Shown one piece after another: positions 10,901 to 23,990 of a stretch of DNA of 64,000 bases. The translations under genes and the position numbers were made by a program. This DNA comes from Chionis minor. Taxonomy: Eukaryota > Chordata > Aves > Charadriiformes > Chionididae. The DNA lies in NCBI GenBank assembly GCA_013398295.1, contig VZSF01009842.1, positions 682,001 to 746,000 on the forward strand. Reading direction: 5' to 3'. Below the pieces are notes generated by a model. The model worked only from the letters and a program-made list of their open reading frames with translations. It was not told the DNA's origin and made no database searches. The stretch's first letter is position 1; each line of letters opens with the position of its first letter.

Positions 10901-13900
10901 ACCATCACCCCGAAGGGCACTGGCAGCCCGGACCTGTCCCGGCATCGCCTGCTCCACCGAGCACATGAGTTTCTGCTCGCAGGCCAGGCCTGGTCTTGAA
11001 GGAGGGAGTGAATCAGCGAGCTGAGCTCATTCCGTCTCCTGTCCCCTATCCAAGCCCCGGGTGCACCAAGCAGGGAAGGGTGCTCCCATCTGGGCACCCC
11101 ATGCCTTCCTCTACTCGTCCTCTCCACCTCAGCAGCCCCTCGCTCCTCCCGACTGCATGTGGGGGGGCCGGGAAGCCCATGAGGTTCCCTTGCTGCTCCG
11201 GCTGTTCATGTGATGAACCTGGCCCAGCCCAGCAGGACAGAGGGCCGAGGGGACCCTGGGCACCATCCTGGGACAGCCCTTGACAGGGGGCTGGAGTGCC
11301 AGAGCCCTGGGCAGCAAGGCACCACACCTTTCCCACCACTGCCCATGCTTACCTCCTCCCCTTACCCCAGCTTTCATCTCCCTCCAGCCCCAGCCGTGTG
11401 GAGGGCAGGATAATCCCCACAAAACCTGCCACACCTTGCTTTGTCTTCCACAGCATTTTACTGCCCTGAGGCAGGAAGCTTCTGAAATCCAAGCCCTGGA
11501 AACTTCCAGGGGATCTAGAAGTGATTCACTGATGGCAGAGGCGGTGTTTAGTCTAAGCCATGCTTTGGGTCTAGTAGAATAAACCATGACATCCAGCGTC
11601 TCAGCTCCATGCTTGCAGAGGTGCGTGTTATTGCTATCCATCTTTTAGCTATAAATCTTTTAACCACGCCTTGCACCACGGAGCCAAAGGCAGGCAGCCC
11701 CTCAGCAGGACCCCAGTCTGGGGCGATGAATAGACACCAAAGCTGCCTTTTGTTTGGGTGCAGAATGATTTCATGCGGTCGGGACTGTTAAATTTGCACT
11801 TTCCTGACTGACTGATTTACCACCCCTTTCCTCAGCTGGATGATTTTCCTCCAGGTAGACGCTGATGTGTGTTGCCAGAGTACCTGAGCTGCAGAAAAAG
11901 CAACACGTGGCAGTCCTGAGTCACTGGGCTGCCATTTCGCACAGGGTTTTCAGAAGGCTGCAGGAGGAGTCATGATGGCACTGGGTCTGGAGAGTGTGCA
12001 GCAAGTGGGAGGAGAGTCCTGGTGGAAGGATGGTGCTTGGAAAAATCTCCTTGAAAACAGAAAATGATCCTCCCTGATAGTGGCGGTATCTTCAAAGCAA
12101 GCCGACTTTTGATGGGCCTGATGGGACCTGGTGGGTAAATGCTCCCACAGAGTGGGAGAGGCTCTGGGCAGCTCCAGGCAGCTGCTCAGGCATTGCTTGA
12201 GCTTATCAGGGAAACATGGCACTGTCTCTTCCTATTGTTATCAGTGCTGCACAGGCCAGGAGGTGCAAACCTGGTCGGGGCTACCCTGACCACCTGCCCA
12301 GACCTTCCCATGCACTACGAGCAGAGATGTCATCGCTGGGTGCTGTGAGTGCCAAGGTGCAGGTGAATGTGGAGCTGCTTTACAGCCCCAACTTCCTCCT
12401 CTCTGCACCTCTGGGCTCTGCTTGGCCTCCCCCAGCTCCCTCTGTGCTTGTTTGCTGGGAAGAGACATGGGGCAGGTTCAAGTGCATCACCTTTTGCCCA
12501 CCCTCCTACCTTTCCTGTGCCTGACAGTGGGTCTCTGCCCCAGTGCTGGCCCCACCACCGCAGGTCCGCCTCCCCCCAGCAGACCTCCATGCAAAGTGCC
12601 TGGCTGACACCAGGGCAGTTTCCCATCATAAAATTTTCTCCTGCTGTGCTTTAAAGTCTGAGAGCCATGAAGGACAGATAATGAGGTTCATCTTTTCCCA
12701 AGCAAACAAACACTGCCCACCGCGGGGGGACATGCTGCCAGTGAGGCAGCTCTTTCGAAAGCTGACCAAATGGAAACCAGCAGTGCTCTCATGGTGGCTC
12801 AGCCGCTTGCAGCCGCGACTTCCCAAACCCCAGCCAAAAAGGCCCTCCTGCCCCGCAGGCTTCAAGCTCCAGCAAAGCTTTGGTATTTTTCATCTCTGCA
12901 CGGCTCCTCCAGGGTCCCGCTGTCCCACCACCCCTGTGCCTGGCTCCCACCCACTCCCTCCTGGCCGCATTCCGTGGCTGGTTGTTTCACGCTGCTGAGT
13001 GGCCCGGGGCAGCGAGACCTTAGTGTGGGGACAGAGGGGCTGCCCCAGCTCCCAGCACACAGCCCCTGCCAGCTGTGGCTGGGACAGTGCAGTGGCCAAA
13101 AAAATGTCATCCTGGCAACCCTGAAGGGTGACCGGCCTATTCTTCCCTCCTTTGGGCAGAGGGGGGTGCTGGAAATGCCAGCCTTGTGGCCCAGGCACAT
13201 CCCTGGCTGTGGCTCCAGGGCTGGCACACATGGCCCACGTCCGAATTCCCCTCCCAAAGTGGCTTCTGTGCGATGGCTGCTGTGAAGGGCAGCGTGTCCC
13301 CAGGCTGCAGGGTAGCCCGAGGAGCTGTGACCCGTGTGCTGTGGGAGCGGTGGGGGTGCCGGCAGAAACCGTGACTGTCGCTACTGCTGAAAACCAGTTG
13401 CTTGTGCATGGTTGCTGTGAGATGCTCCTGTGACTTGCAGCTGGGGTGCAGGCAGGGGGCTTAGTCCTGCTGCCACTGTGCTTTTCCACAGGGTGCTTAG
13501 TGAGGAGGCTGGGGAGCCACAGGACCCATAGCACTGGGGCCAAGGGGGCATTAAGGGACAAGAAGGCAAAGGACAGTATTTGGCAAGCGCCGGTGCAGAA
13601 AAACAAAGGCTGCAGCAAGCAGAGGAAGCAGGAAACCATAGATGGGCAGGGCTGTCCCATCTGCACCAATCCGCAAGCGGTGGCCGTGGCCAGTCCTGTC
13701 ACTTTGGTGTGCCATTTGTCCGCCTTAAAGCCACCTTCTCCTGTCTACAACCCAGGAGTGTAAGTGCTCAGGACTGCTGGCAGCAGCCAGTTTTGCATCT
13801 CTCTGCCACATCCATTGCTCTGGCTCAGAAACCCGTGTCTTGCTGATGGCCTAGACCCACCAGGACAGCGGTGGAGGAGCTCGTCCAGGAGGGGTGTCCA

Positions 13901-16900
13901 CTGCAAAGGGCAGCACCATGCCCTCCCTTCAGCTGACACCTTCAGCAAGAATCTGGCAAGGGATGATGCAACAGCATCTTGGTCTGTGAAAGGCATCCCT
14001 CCTTTCCAGAAGTGAAGCACACACAGCCATGAAGGTGGGTGGTTGGGAAGGACCCAAGGAGCACAGGCAGGGAGTGGGAATAATTGGAAATACAGATATT
14101 CCCCCAACAAGGAAAGCTGGCAAGCACAAAAGTTTGGCTGGGCGGGGAGCACATTTCCTGTCCATGTAGGCAGGGGATGAGCTAAGCCAGGTCGGGGTGC
14201 TGGGAGACTGGGAGCGTATTAGCCCTGTACCTGGCCCTAGCAGACAGATCTGGCAAACGCATTAGCAAGGGACTGCAGAGGGCAGAAGGAGCTGTTATGG
14301 GGGTGGCTGGAGGCCTAGCCGGCAGCAGAAATGCTTCAGGATCTGGAGCTTACCCGCATCCCTCCTGTAGATGCGAGGAGAATGGGACAGTGTGGATTGC
14401 TGCAGCTTATCAGGGAGGTGAGCCAGGGCTGGGGGACCACTGCACCATCACCTCCTACCTCAGCAGGGACTGGATGGACTCCTGTCTGCAGCCCCCCCCA
14501 CATCACATGGCACAGTCTCCCCACCACTGCAGAGACTGGAGCTCCTCACATAGAGCTGGGCAGGCAGAAGACCCCAGCCGTGGCCATGTCCTGGAGCTGC
14601 TGCCTCTCTCCTGGGCCACATGCTGTGGACAGCTCTCATCTGGTGTAGCTGTGATCTGATGAAGATGGCCTGGCCTGTTCCCAAGCTGGATATTGGCAAT
14701 AAAAGAGCTGAGCGACGCACTAGAGAGAAGGGCAAGCAAGAGCATTTGGTCTGGAGCCACAGACACACAGCCACTAATTCAGCAGAGGCGCAGCACTGCT
14801 ACACAAGTAACCTCCACTGGAGGACCAGGACCAGAGGAGGGATCCCCCTTCCTATCCTAGGGTTGGGGAGCCCCATGCAGCGTCAGCAGAGAGAGAGTCA
14901 GCCCTAGACTGCTGGACCACCTGCATCCTTCCTGCTCTCTGCCCACACTGCCCCTGGGCAGTGCCTCCTCCCTCCTGTGTAGCCTCCCCACCAGACACAG
15001 GCACCTGGGGTGTCCCGGCAGCCTCTGCTCCCTCCCAGCTTCTCTGTGACTCATCCACTCAAGGGGAAAATTAATACTTCAGCACACATTAGATGAGGGA
15101 CCAAGAGAAGCATTCCATGGGAAAAGGGACGAGGCAGATGCTTCCCGCATGCCTCATCGCAGCGGCTCGCCCTTGGGTCTCTGCCTCTTGGCTGGCTGTG
15201 GGAAATGGCACTTATTTCACTTCCCGCTGTGCACTCATGCTCATATGCTGACAGTGGACGTTAAGAAGGGTAGAGCTCTGGATCTGCATGAAACCTTGAT
15301 GCATCTGCATCCCAGATACCAGCTGTAGGTCTGGTCCCCCATAGCTGCAGAGGACCCAGTGGGGCTGGTACGAGGAGCATCTGCAACGATGGAGGGGATG
15401 GAGCAGCTAACTGAGGGGGTGAGACCACCTGACAGGGGCTCTGGGAGGTGAGGAGGGGGTAGAAGTCGGGGATGATGGAGGGCTTCACGCTCACAGAGCT
15501 GGTGGGTGACGTGGATGCGGAGCTGTTACTCAGCCTGCAGCACCAACACTGGGGGCACTCTCTGAGAATCAGTACAGAGAGGATGAAAGCAGATCCCAGC
15601 AGACGTTTCTGTCCCCAGCCCCAGTACTTGCTGCCAGAGTAGGACTGAGAAGTGGATAGGACCAGGTAGAAAGCAGAGAGAGACATTCATAGTCATGAAC
15701 AGGTCCTAAAGACCCTAGATAATATAATAACCCCACCAGTATCCCTGATGCCATAACCACAAACACTATGAGACTACCAGAGTACCAGCCGTTGGTTAGT
15801 GGCCAGGCTCATGGCGTCCCCCAGCAGCATCTCTTCTCACTGCCTGTGGACACATGTGCCAGCCTGTGCCCCCATTACCCACTCAGGGGAGGACAGTGAG
15901 TCTCCCTCTGCTCCGTCCCACTGCACGCCCTGCCCCATCCCTCTGTAGGACTGGAGCTCACTGGGAGCTCCAGCTGGCCCCAGCTCTGCCAAATCCAGCA
16001 AGGCCGGGTGAGCTCCTGAAGCCTTCCCCCAAACGCCCCCGATCAGCTGTGATGCCTGAATTGGTCATGAAAGGGAGGAGTCCTCCCACACTGGGATACC
16101 CTGGTTGCCAGCTCCAGCCACTCCATGTCCTTCCTACAGCTGGTGGGAGCTACCCACAGCCTCCAGCTCCCTGCTGAGATGGGTCCTCCAGGGCTCTCAG
16201 TCCCCTCACAAGACCTGCCTGCGGGCACTGTGCCCCAGCAAGCTCTGCTCACATGCCCACCTCCCTGTTTTCCCCCAGAAAGTGCAGTTCAGTTCAAATC
16301 AAATCAACATCTGCCTGCCCTGCTTGGCGTGAGCCAGGGCCAGCAGCCACAGAGCAAGCAAACTCATCCGGATTCCTGCTTCCCTTCCCCAGCCCTTTCA
16401 GAGAGACCTCTTGAAAAGCAGTTTGTTTTTAACATAAGAAAAAGAGCATGCTCCTCTTCCTTCTTGCATTGACAGAGGTGCTTTTTCAAGGGAGAGCCTT
16501 GAAATTGGGCCAGGTCAGACGAGGTTGCCAGCAGAAAGATGGATCTGACACAGTAATAGGGCTGAGTCCAGGCTGCCATTTGGGGGAGACCCCTGTAAGC
16601 ATCACCGTCAGCTTACCAGGCATAATGCTGATGGGCTGTAAGTCATGGCTGTTTCTGGCTCAGGCCCAGGGAGTGGGATGCAGGCGGGAGGACACAGGTC
16701 ACAGTGCAGGGTGGTGGCTGGAGGAGGGACCAGAGGGGCCCTGGGGATGCTGTGTTAGTGGTGACGCATGCCTGTGTTTTCTATGTGTGGAGGTAACGTT
16801 CCAAAAGAGGCAAACAACCCCAAAACTGAAGGTCCTGGCATGGGGCAGTGCTGCTTCCCCGGGGAGCGTCTCAGCAGGATGTTGTCACATCTTTTCTCCC

Positions 16901-16950
16901 AGACTGCCTTCAGCATCTCCCCTGGAGAGGAAAGGTCAACTTTGACCCAG
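10901..16950. other. GC-rich non-coding stretch
   Basis: About 6 kb upstream of the CpG-island gene. Many long but overlapping frames exist (one of 270 codons at 12890-13702 minus). All have biased Pro, Ser, Gly, Trp and Cys composition and no recognisable domain. A weak membrane-like candidate on the minus strand at 15261-15790 is discussed as a finding. No transposon tail was recognised. Confidence 0.45.
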
Positions 16951-16999
16951 CTGGGAAAAAAAGGGGGAAAAAAAAAAAAAGAAAAGAAAAAAAGAAATT
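16951..16999 (+). repeat. Purine-rich A/G simple repeat
   Basis: Imperfect run of A tracts separated by G (GGGAAAAAAAGGGGGAAAA and onward). Low-complexity DNA with no coding meaning. Confidence 0.9.
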
Positions 17000-19900
17000 A
17001 AAGCCTTTTGCTCCAGCAAGACTCAAAATAGGAGCCGTTTCCTCCCTGAGATGAGGAAATTCCCAGCTCCCCGCAGAGAAGCTTGTGCTGGCTGGCTCTG
17101 TGGGAGACTGGACTACCCCAGGCTGCTCAGCAGCTGGATGCCCTGAGGTTCTGCCTCAGTTCCCCATTCCAGAATGCACTGAGCTACCAGGCTTCCTGTA
17201 GCCCGGGAGAGGGTCTGGCCGCTGGGAAGGATTGGTTCTGTGAGGGTCCCCACGCTCATGGAAACCTTGTACCAACCTTGCATAAGGTAATGCTAGGACC
17301 TGACCACACACCTGCTGACAGTCAATGTGCCCCATCCCTTTCTGGCCCAGCTGGTGCTGGCCACCTCCAAGCTGTCCAGGACTGACCAGCATTTAGCTTG
17401 TCTCTCTAGGATAACTCCACTAGGATGTCTGTTTTGATTTATGAGACCTTCCCACCTGTCTGGGAAAAGAAGAGAGCTGGAATGGGTGGGGGTGAAAATG
17501 GCCAAAGGGCAAAGACATGTCCACTGTGGCCATTCCATCCCTGCGCACCCTACTTACCTCCTGGTCCCTGCAGTAGATTTGCTGAGCTGTTCACCACTTG
17601 TTTGAGCACATTTAGCAGGACAGTCCTCTAGCCTGCTCCTAGCCCTCTTGCTTCCCCATTTGTATCCAACTTGCTTTGTTTTTTCAGCTTTCCTGTTCTT
17701 TTGCAGACCTTCTGCTCTTCAGTATCAACCTTTTCCTGTGTTCCCCATTCTTTCCCATCACCTGTGCAGGGGCTTTACAGGATTGCCCTATTTGCTCTTT
17801 GCCCCATGTTTTACTGAGGGTCTTAATATGGTGTTTTTCTACAGCCTCCAGGCAGCTTGGAAGCCTCTGGCTTTCTGGACCACAGCACTGAGAGGTTTGG
17901 GACTGGCCTATTTTTTTCTTTTTTGACACATTTCCTCATTTTTACATGGCCTCTTGTCTTGAAATCGAATAACCACTTGCTGGATTTATTCACCGTGCTC
18001 TTCCTTACCATAAAATTAAAACCAAGTGGTATCACAGCTGTCGTAAACTCTCCCAAGCTAAGCCCCATGTGCTGTGCAAGAGCAGATCCAGAAAAGCATC
18101 TTCTCCTGGTTCTCAGAGTGCTTCTGAGCGGATGGCACCAAAGGTTTTATCCTTACATGTTGTTCCCTGACACTTTGACCCAGTCTGCAAGTGGGCAGCT
18201 GAAGTGTCCCCTTGTTACAGCCTCCCGTAAAAATCCCTAAGTATCTGACTTTAGGTGTCTGGCATTGGTGTGGAAGCATTTGTAGGTTTGCCCTTGCTCT
18301 CTTGCCGAGATGTGCTGGCTGTTCTCCAGGCACTGCAGAGTATCTGATTTGCCTTCCTTATTTATTGCAGTTATGCTGTTTATTTTCCTTCTGGCATTTT
18401 CAGAAGTGTACTGAACATTAGCTGTGTTCCTCATGTCAGTCCCATCAGGCCAGACCAGGTGCTGTCCCTCAGTTGCCTGCTTCTGGTTTAAATACTCTCT
18501 GGCACTGCAGTTATCAGCGCCAGCAGCCGGCTTCTGTTATGACAAAGGAACAGCAATTCTGTCCTGTGCAGTTCCTTAGCATCCCAGGAGATGCTCCAAG
18601 TCCTACCATAGCTAAACAACCCTTCTCTGACCCACCGTCTCAACAAGACCCTGAGACTCCAGCTCTCTGCATATTTCCTGGGTCTCTCCCCTGGGACTGG
18701 CAGGGTTTCAGAGAGCACCACAGGCAGCTCTTGGGCACCAGTGTCTGGCCAAGCAGCCTGGATGTAGCTGCCAGATCACCTCCAATAGTCACCTACCACA
18801 TCAGTTCCAGGCACGGCACAATCAGTTCCTCTGCTATAGTTGGAACGCCTCCCCGGCAGTATGTGAAGGCAGTGAGCATCGGGGCATACTGGTGGAGTTG
18901 CTTACAGCACAGAAAGTAACTGCCACCAGGCACCATTTTCCCCAAAGAGCTTGACCTGCTGCCTAACCCCGGTGATGAGAAAACAGGCTATTTTCCCCCA
19001 GCACTTAGGAGCTGCCTTTGGCTCGTCTTCACTTGCTCAGCAAACACCCCCGAACAGGTCAGCACTTTCTTCACAGCAAAGGTATGTGAGGAATTTCTCC
19101 TAAGGCAGCTGGACCCTTTCCAAAGAGGGTGAGCTGCCAAATTCTGCCCCCCCNCCGGCAGAGAAACAAGGTGCAAACTTGGACCCTGCAGGCTTGCTGT
19201 GCACTTCCACTTCTGCCCTTGTGTGTGCTGCCCTTGTGCTTGCTGGAGCTGGAGAAGAAAGGCCCCTCTTAATTCCCCTCCCATGCCCGGGTTGACTGCA
19301 CCAGCGAAAGAACTGGTCCTGCCCTGTCTCTCCCAGAGAGACCTTTACATGTCACAGCTCTCCCCAGATGGAGGAGCTAGAAGACAAAAGTGTGGGTTTG
19401 CAGCTCCCTGTGCTCCCCTTTCTGCTCTCAAGAGGTGGTGTCACTGCTGGGCAGTGGGTAGTGGGCAAGAGGAGGCTCCTGATGTCCAGGCTGCATAGGT
19501 CTGGGGGATCCTTGGGCACTCACTGGTATCATTGCCTCCTGCGATTTTTTTTTTTTAATCTCAAATTGCTTCTCAAAGCTCCAGCTGTTGGAGTTATGTG
19601 CTCAGGCGAGACAGTAGGCTTTCCCATAAAAGCCCATCCCCAGCCCTCCTGGCATGTAGAGACACTTGCAGTTGTGTCCCCATAAGCATGCTTTCCACCT
19701 GCTCCCACCGGCAGGTCCTGCAGTGTTTTTTCCAGCGAAGCGTGGTGAGCGCCCTGGCCCGGTGGAGGACAGACACTTGGCAAGCTGGAGAATAATTACA
19801 CCCTCCAGGCACGGATACCAAACCACCCCCTGCGTGTGGCAAAACCAACTGTAGTTGAAATTGCTTATCCAGATATCTGAAACTTCCTGCTATTTATGAG

Positions 19901-22900
19901 CATGGCTGCTGGCTGCAGAAAGAAGGTTGCTTATCTGTACTGTGCTGTGGGTTCATGACTGGTCTGCCTTCCATCCCCCCCCCACCTCCCCAAGGGGCCT
20001 GCAGAAGGTGCAGCACCTCCTGCCTGGCCCTGAGAAGTTGGCTTTTTGACACATCAACCCGGTGGCACAGCTGGACACTCATCTGCTTGATTTTTGTGGC
20101 TACACTTCATGGATAGGAAAGTTGGCTTTTTCCCCTGCCTGTCTGCTGGGAAGGTGAAAAAGCATCTCCAGGGTATGTGACCCCTCTGTGCATTCACTAG
20201 GAGTGTGCCACGGACCCTTGAAAGCCAAGGACTTAGGAGAGCAAATGAGCAAGTCAGCTGTGGTGACCCAATGACATTTTCCAAAGCTTGGTGACCCAGA
20301 TATACCTAGGATTTCACAGAAGCAAAGATACCAAATGTTGGAGCTGCTCTGGGCTCTGATGGAGCATCTCTACGAACACGGTACCTGGCTCTTCCTCCCT
20401 CCCTGAACCAGCAAATCACCCCCAGAAAACATCCACAAACTCCACTCCTGGAAGAGAGGTACAAGGAAACAGGTTACAGGTAGTTGACCACAACCAAACG
20501 CAGGAATGGGCACTGTCACCATGCAGCTCCCATCAACCTGGGAGCCCAGATCCAAATGGGATCTTGAGGAGGAGCCCCAACCAGAGCTGAAACCTTGAGG
20601 CCCATGCCTTGCGCTCAAACTTTGGGTTGCTCTAAGTGTTGGGCCCCTGAGGGCTCTAATGGGTCTTGATGAGGCTGAACAGCTTCCCCTGGGACCCCCA
20701 CCCACACATCCTCTAGCTGTGGGTCCTGTTCTCGCTCACATCAGCTCAGCCCTGAGCACCTAGTCCTGGCCTGAGCTCTGTGAGGGTGTGTTTATTGATG
20801 CCTCTGTCTCCAGATGGACCTTGGACCTGTGTAACAGGTAGCTTACCAGAGGTGCCGTTTCCTGTGTGGACCTCATACTTGTGTGGTAGAGAGCTTGTGT
20901 TCAGCCCATCTGCTGGACGGTCCTTGGACAGACGACAGGTTGCTGGTCTTTGTGTCTGGCCCCATTTCTTGGATGGAACTCTCAGGTCCACACTGTGGCC
21001 TTACTCCCAGTCTTTCCTTCAGCCCCCCTCTCCCGAGGCTGCTGTCTAGCCCTCAGCCCCAGTCCATCCTCTGGGTGTGGCTGCTAACAGACCCTGTTAC
21101 CCACACATAGCACACCTGGGAGTGAGCTCCTGCAAAACAGGTCAGGGCGGAAGCATGACAGGCACTGGCTCTTCTGCACTCACTCTGGGGAGCCTCTGCA
21201 CGAGCCAGGCCGGCTGCCAGAGCAGGGCTGCTCTGCCTGCCTCTGCGCGGCTTGTTCCCTGTCCCCCAAAGGATGCAGGATTTAAGCCGAGAGCAGGATG
21301 TCTGGCACCTCCGAGACCAATTCCATTATCACCCGGTGTATTTTGTGGCAGGGACCCTGCCCAGCTGGAGGCACCCTCCTCGGGGAGGAGGTCAGCTGGG
21401 CACCCTAGCCTCCTCTTCATCGGCAGTCTATGGCATTGCGGTGGGATGCCCTGGCTCTTGGGAATTGTTCTTGGTGACTCTTTGGTGGGATTTGGTGCCC
21501 TCTGCCGATCCTTGCAGCAGCAAGCTGGGAGCTGAGGAACATGCCGGCAGTCAGCAGGCTAGCTGGGCTCCCAGGCAATGAATGCAGGGGTGGAAACCTC
21601 TGCAGATGCCTGGGGTTAAGTATTCCGGAAGAAAGCAAACAAAATGCACTCTCAGCTGCTCACCTGCCTTGCACACACTCTACAGGGTAAAAGCAGGTAT
21701 CTGCAGCCAGGGACCCCTTTTTCCTGGGTGCTTGCTGCCTTGCTGGAAAATCACATGGGTTTGATCTCAGAGAAGCAAACAGCAACAGCCCCTGACCATC
21801 AACAAAGATGCTTATCCTGCTACTCCAATGAGATGGGTTGCTGGTGTCACATCAAGGCTGAGGAATGACTGCCCCGGGGCCCACCCTTCCTCACAGGAGG
21901 TGCAGGAGGCTTTGTGGGTGGCCTGCATGGGAGCCATTACCTCTGCAGCAGCACCATGTAGGAGCTGTAGGGCAGCAATGCTGGATCCTGCCAGCTTCCA
22001 AGTATGGCAAAGCATTTTCTCAAGACCTTCTGGGACAAAATAGCTCCACAGGGCAATTACCTGGTGGGTGAGCAGTGAGGCTGTGGGCTCCTGCAGTGCT
22101 TTGGGTGTCACTCAGCCCAGCTCTCCAGGACAGGAGAGCTTAGCTGGGAGAGCTGCATTCTGAGAACCAACATCCCCATGCGGAGCCATGCACCCCACTC
22201 TGTCATGCAAACATGAGCACCTGAGGCCATGTGTAACATCTGTGACATGGTGCCTGCCTGTTGAGGGTTGAGGTCCTCCATCTGCCTTGGCACAGGGGTC
22301 CAGGAAAGATGGACAAGGAGCTGTGCTCCCCTGCTCAGCGTCACCTTCCCCTTCTAGCACTGCCTGCTCCAGCCCTGCTGCTGGGGATGTTTAGCTATCC
22401 TGGCTTGCCATCCATGTATGGGAGAGGCACCTGCTGCCCCTCTGGGGAAAGCAGTCCCACGAGGAGTGCATCAGCCATGGATGGACAGGGCAAAGTGATA
22501 GCTTGAAAAGCTCTGATCCTGCAGGGTGCTGGGGTTCACAGGGCTGGCACAGGACTGCCTACAGCCACCCCAAAGGCACTGGGAGATGCATGCAGGAGTC
22601 AGGCAGATGTGGTGATGAAGCAGCATGGAATGTTCCGATGACGGGGACCAGAGCTGCTCCCATGCTGCACGGCAGGGAACGAGTTGCACTGAGGGTGCTC
22701 AAAGGAGATTGGACCCGGCCAGAGGTTCATTCTCCTAGATTCTGCCACCAGCAAAAGCATTAAGACCCAGGCCAGATGGAGAAAGATCCTCTTAGGTTGT
22801 CAAAGGTGACAGGACCTTCAGAATAGGGACTAACCCCACTGGAGGACATTTTGCCATGATCTGCCCTTGTTCACCTCAGCACTTGTGTCAAAAGACTCTT

Positions 22901-23179
22901 GCAGGTGCAGTGCCTGTGTGCTGTGGGGACAGAAGCTGTGGCTGTACCCCATCCGCCCCTTGCCACGAGACATGAGTGCTGCAGAGTGGGTGCCTGGGAG
23001 GCAAAAGCTTTTTTCTCCTTTCCTCTTGCTCTTGCAGGCCGATGAAGCAGCTGACGCCTGCGGCCAGGCCGTGGGGTGTGGGTACGTCTGATGCTGCTGA
23101 TGGCTACTGGAAAGCGGACACCGCTGGTCACTCTCTGCTAAGGGTCCCAGTTGCTTCAGGGCCTGGGTTTTCCACAAAG
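17000..23179. other. Non-coding stretch, nothing recognised
   Basis: About 6 kb with no supported exon, repeat family or RNA. It contains short pyrimidine runs (17640-17760, 19545-19557) and a single N at 19154. All open frames are short and unpatterned. Confidence 0.45.
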
Positions 23180-23990
23180 GAATAACATGCAAAAGGCAGC
23201 CCCTTCTCCACAGTTCCGTGGTTAGAGACCATCACCCTCCACGCAGTCAGAGCAGCTCTGCAGGCTCAGAGCGCCATGTCAGCAGGGTCTCCACCACAGT
23301 GCTGTGGCCTGGGAAACCTAGGGGCCCCAGGTGGCCACCAGCCCTGCCTCTGGCCACTGCTCCTCACTGGCAGCACCCAGTGGGCCTGACCCTGTGGGGG
23401 CCCCCTTCTCCTCCTTCTCCCCCAGCCAGGCCAGCCTAGGCTTGTTGTGGGGTAACCCCACCACCCTGATGAGGCCTGGCCTCCAGGGCTTCTTCCACAG
23501 GGACGGGAGATGCCTCAAGAAAGCATGAGGCAAGCAGGGTGGCAAGGAACAAGATCGCCGCATGGGGGCTCATCATAGCCTCCTGCCACTTTCTCCTGTC
23601 AGGGCCTCCCCCCACCTCGGCTCCTCAGGGCCTCCTGCTGCTTCAACTCCTCAGGGCCTCCTGCTGCCCTGATAAACCTGAAGACATCACATTACCCTGT
23701 TCCCTCGTGGCCTCCTGCCATCCTGTTGCCTCAGGGCCTCCCTAGCACGTCATCCCCTCATGGCCTCCTGCCACCCCGTCCCCTCAGGGCCTCCAGCTGT
23801 CCTGACACACCCTCAGCAACCCAGCCAGCAACCCTGGCTCACCTTGAGCAACCCAGCCGGCAACACACAGGCAGGAAACAAATGGTGGTTCATGTCTGGG
23901 ACACTATTTGTGGACACCTCCAAGGACAAGTTTTTCAGGGATCCTCACAGCTGTGCCCATGAGCTTTGTTGGAACCATTAAGGCTTCAGC
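23180..23990 (-). pseudogene. MROH-like (maestro HEAT-like) pseudogene fragment, internally deleted copy
   Basis: The plus-strand sequence is colinear with three separate blocks of the larger MROH pseudogene. Bases 23860-23990 match 28300-28400 (shared GGCAGGAAAC/TAAATGGT and GTTTTTCAGGGATCC). Bases 23380-23530 match 27850-28010 (the first coding exon, with shared GAGGCCTGGCCTC). Bases 23220-23400 match 26560-26700 (shared TGTGGCCTGGG, GGGGCCCAGG and GCCCTGCCTCTG). The exons between are missing. On the minus strand 23180-23290 can be read as a degraded equivalent of the AAxxWRxMxS...TxEKxL segment. A minisatellite is inserted at 23572-23812. No usable ORF remains, so this is a dead deletion derivative lying head-to-tail with the other copy. 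Confidence 0.68.
23572..23812. repeat. Degenerate ~26-bp minisatellite
   Basis: About seven to eight imperfect tandem units starting GCCTCCTGCC or similar and ending CCTCAGG, interrupted near 23665-23700. It lies inside the deleted MROH copy. Only a single unit-like string is present at the corresponding place near 28080-28120 in the other copy, so it expanded after the duplication. Confidence 0.85.

Noticed and set aside
10310..10999. 229-codon plus-strand ORF
   Set aside because: It lies across the CpG island, consists mostly of Pro, Arg, Ala and Gly, crosses an N, and reflects high GC rather than selection.
12890..13702. 270-codon minus-strand ORF
   Set aside because: Biased composition, no domain, overlapped by long frames on both strands, typical of GC-rich non-coding DNA.
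23572..23812. CRISPR-like repeat array
   Set aside because: Units are contiguous and degenerate with no spacers, in a vertebrate genome. It is a minisatellite.
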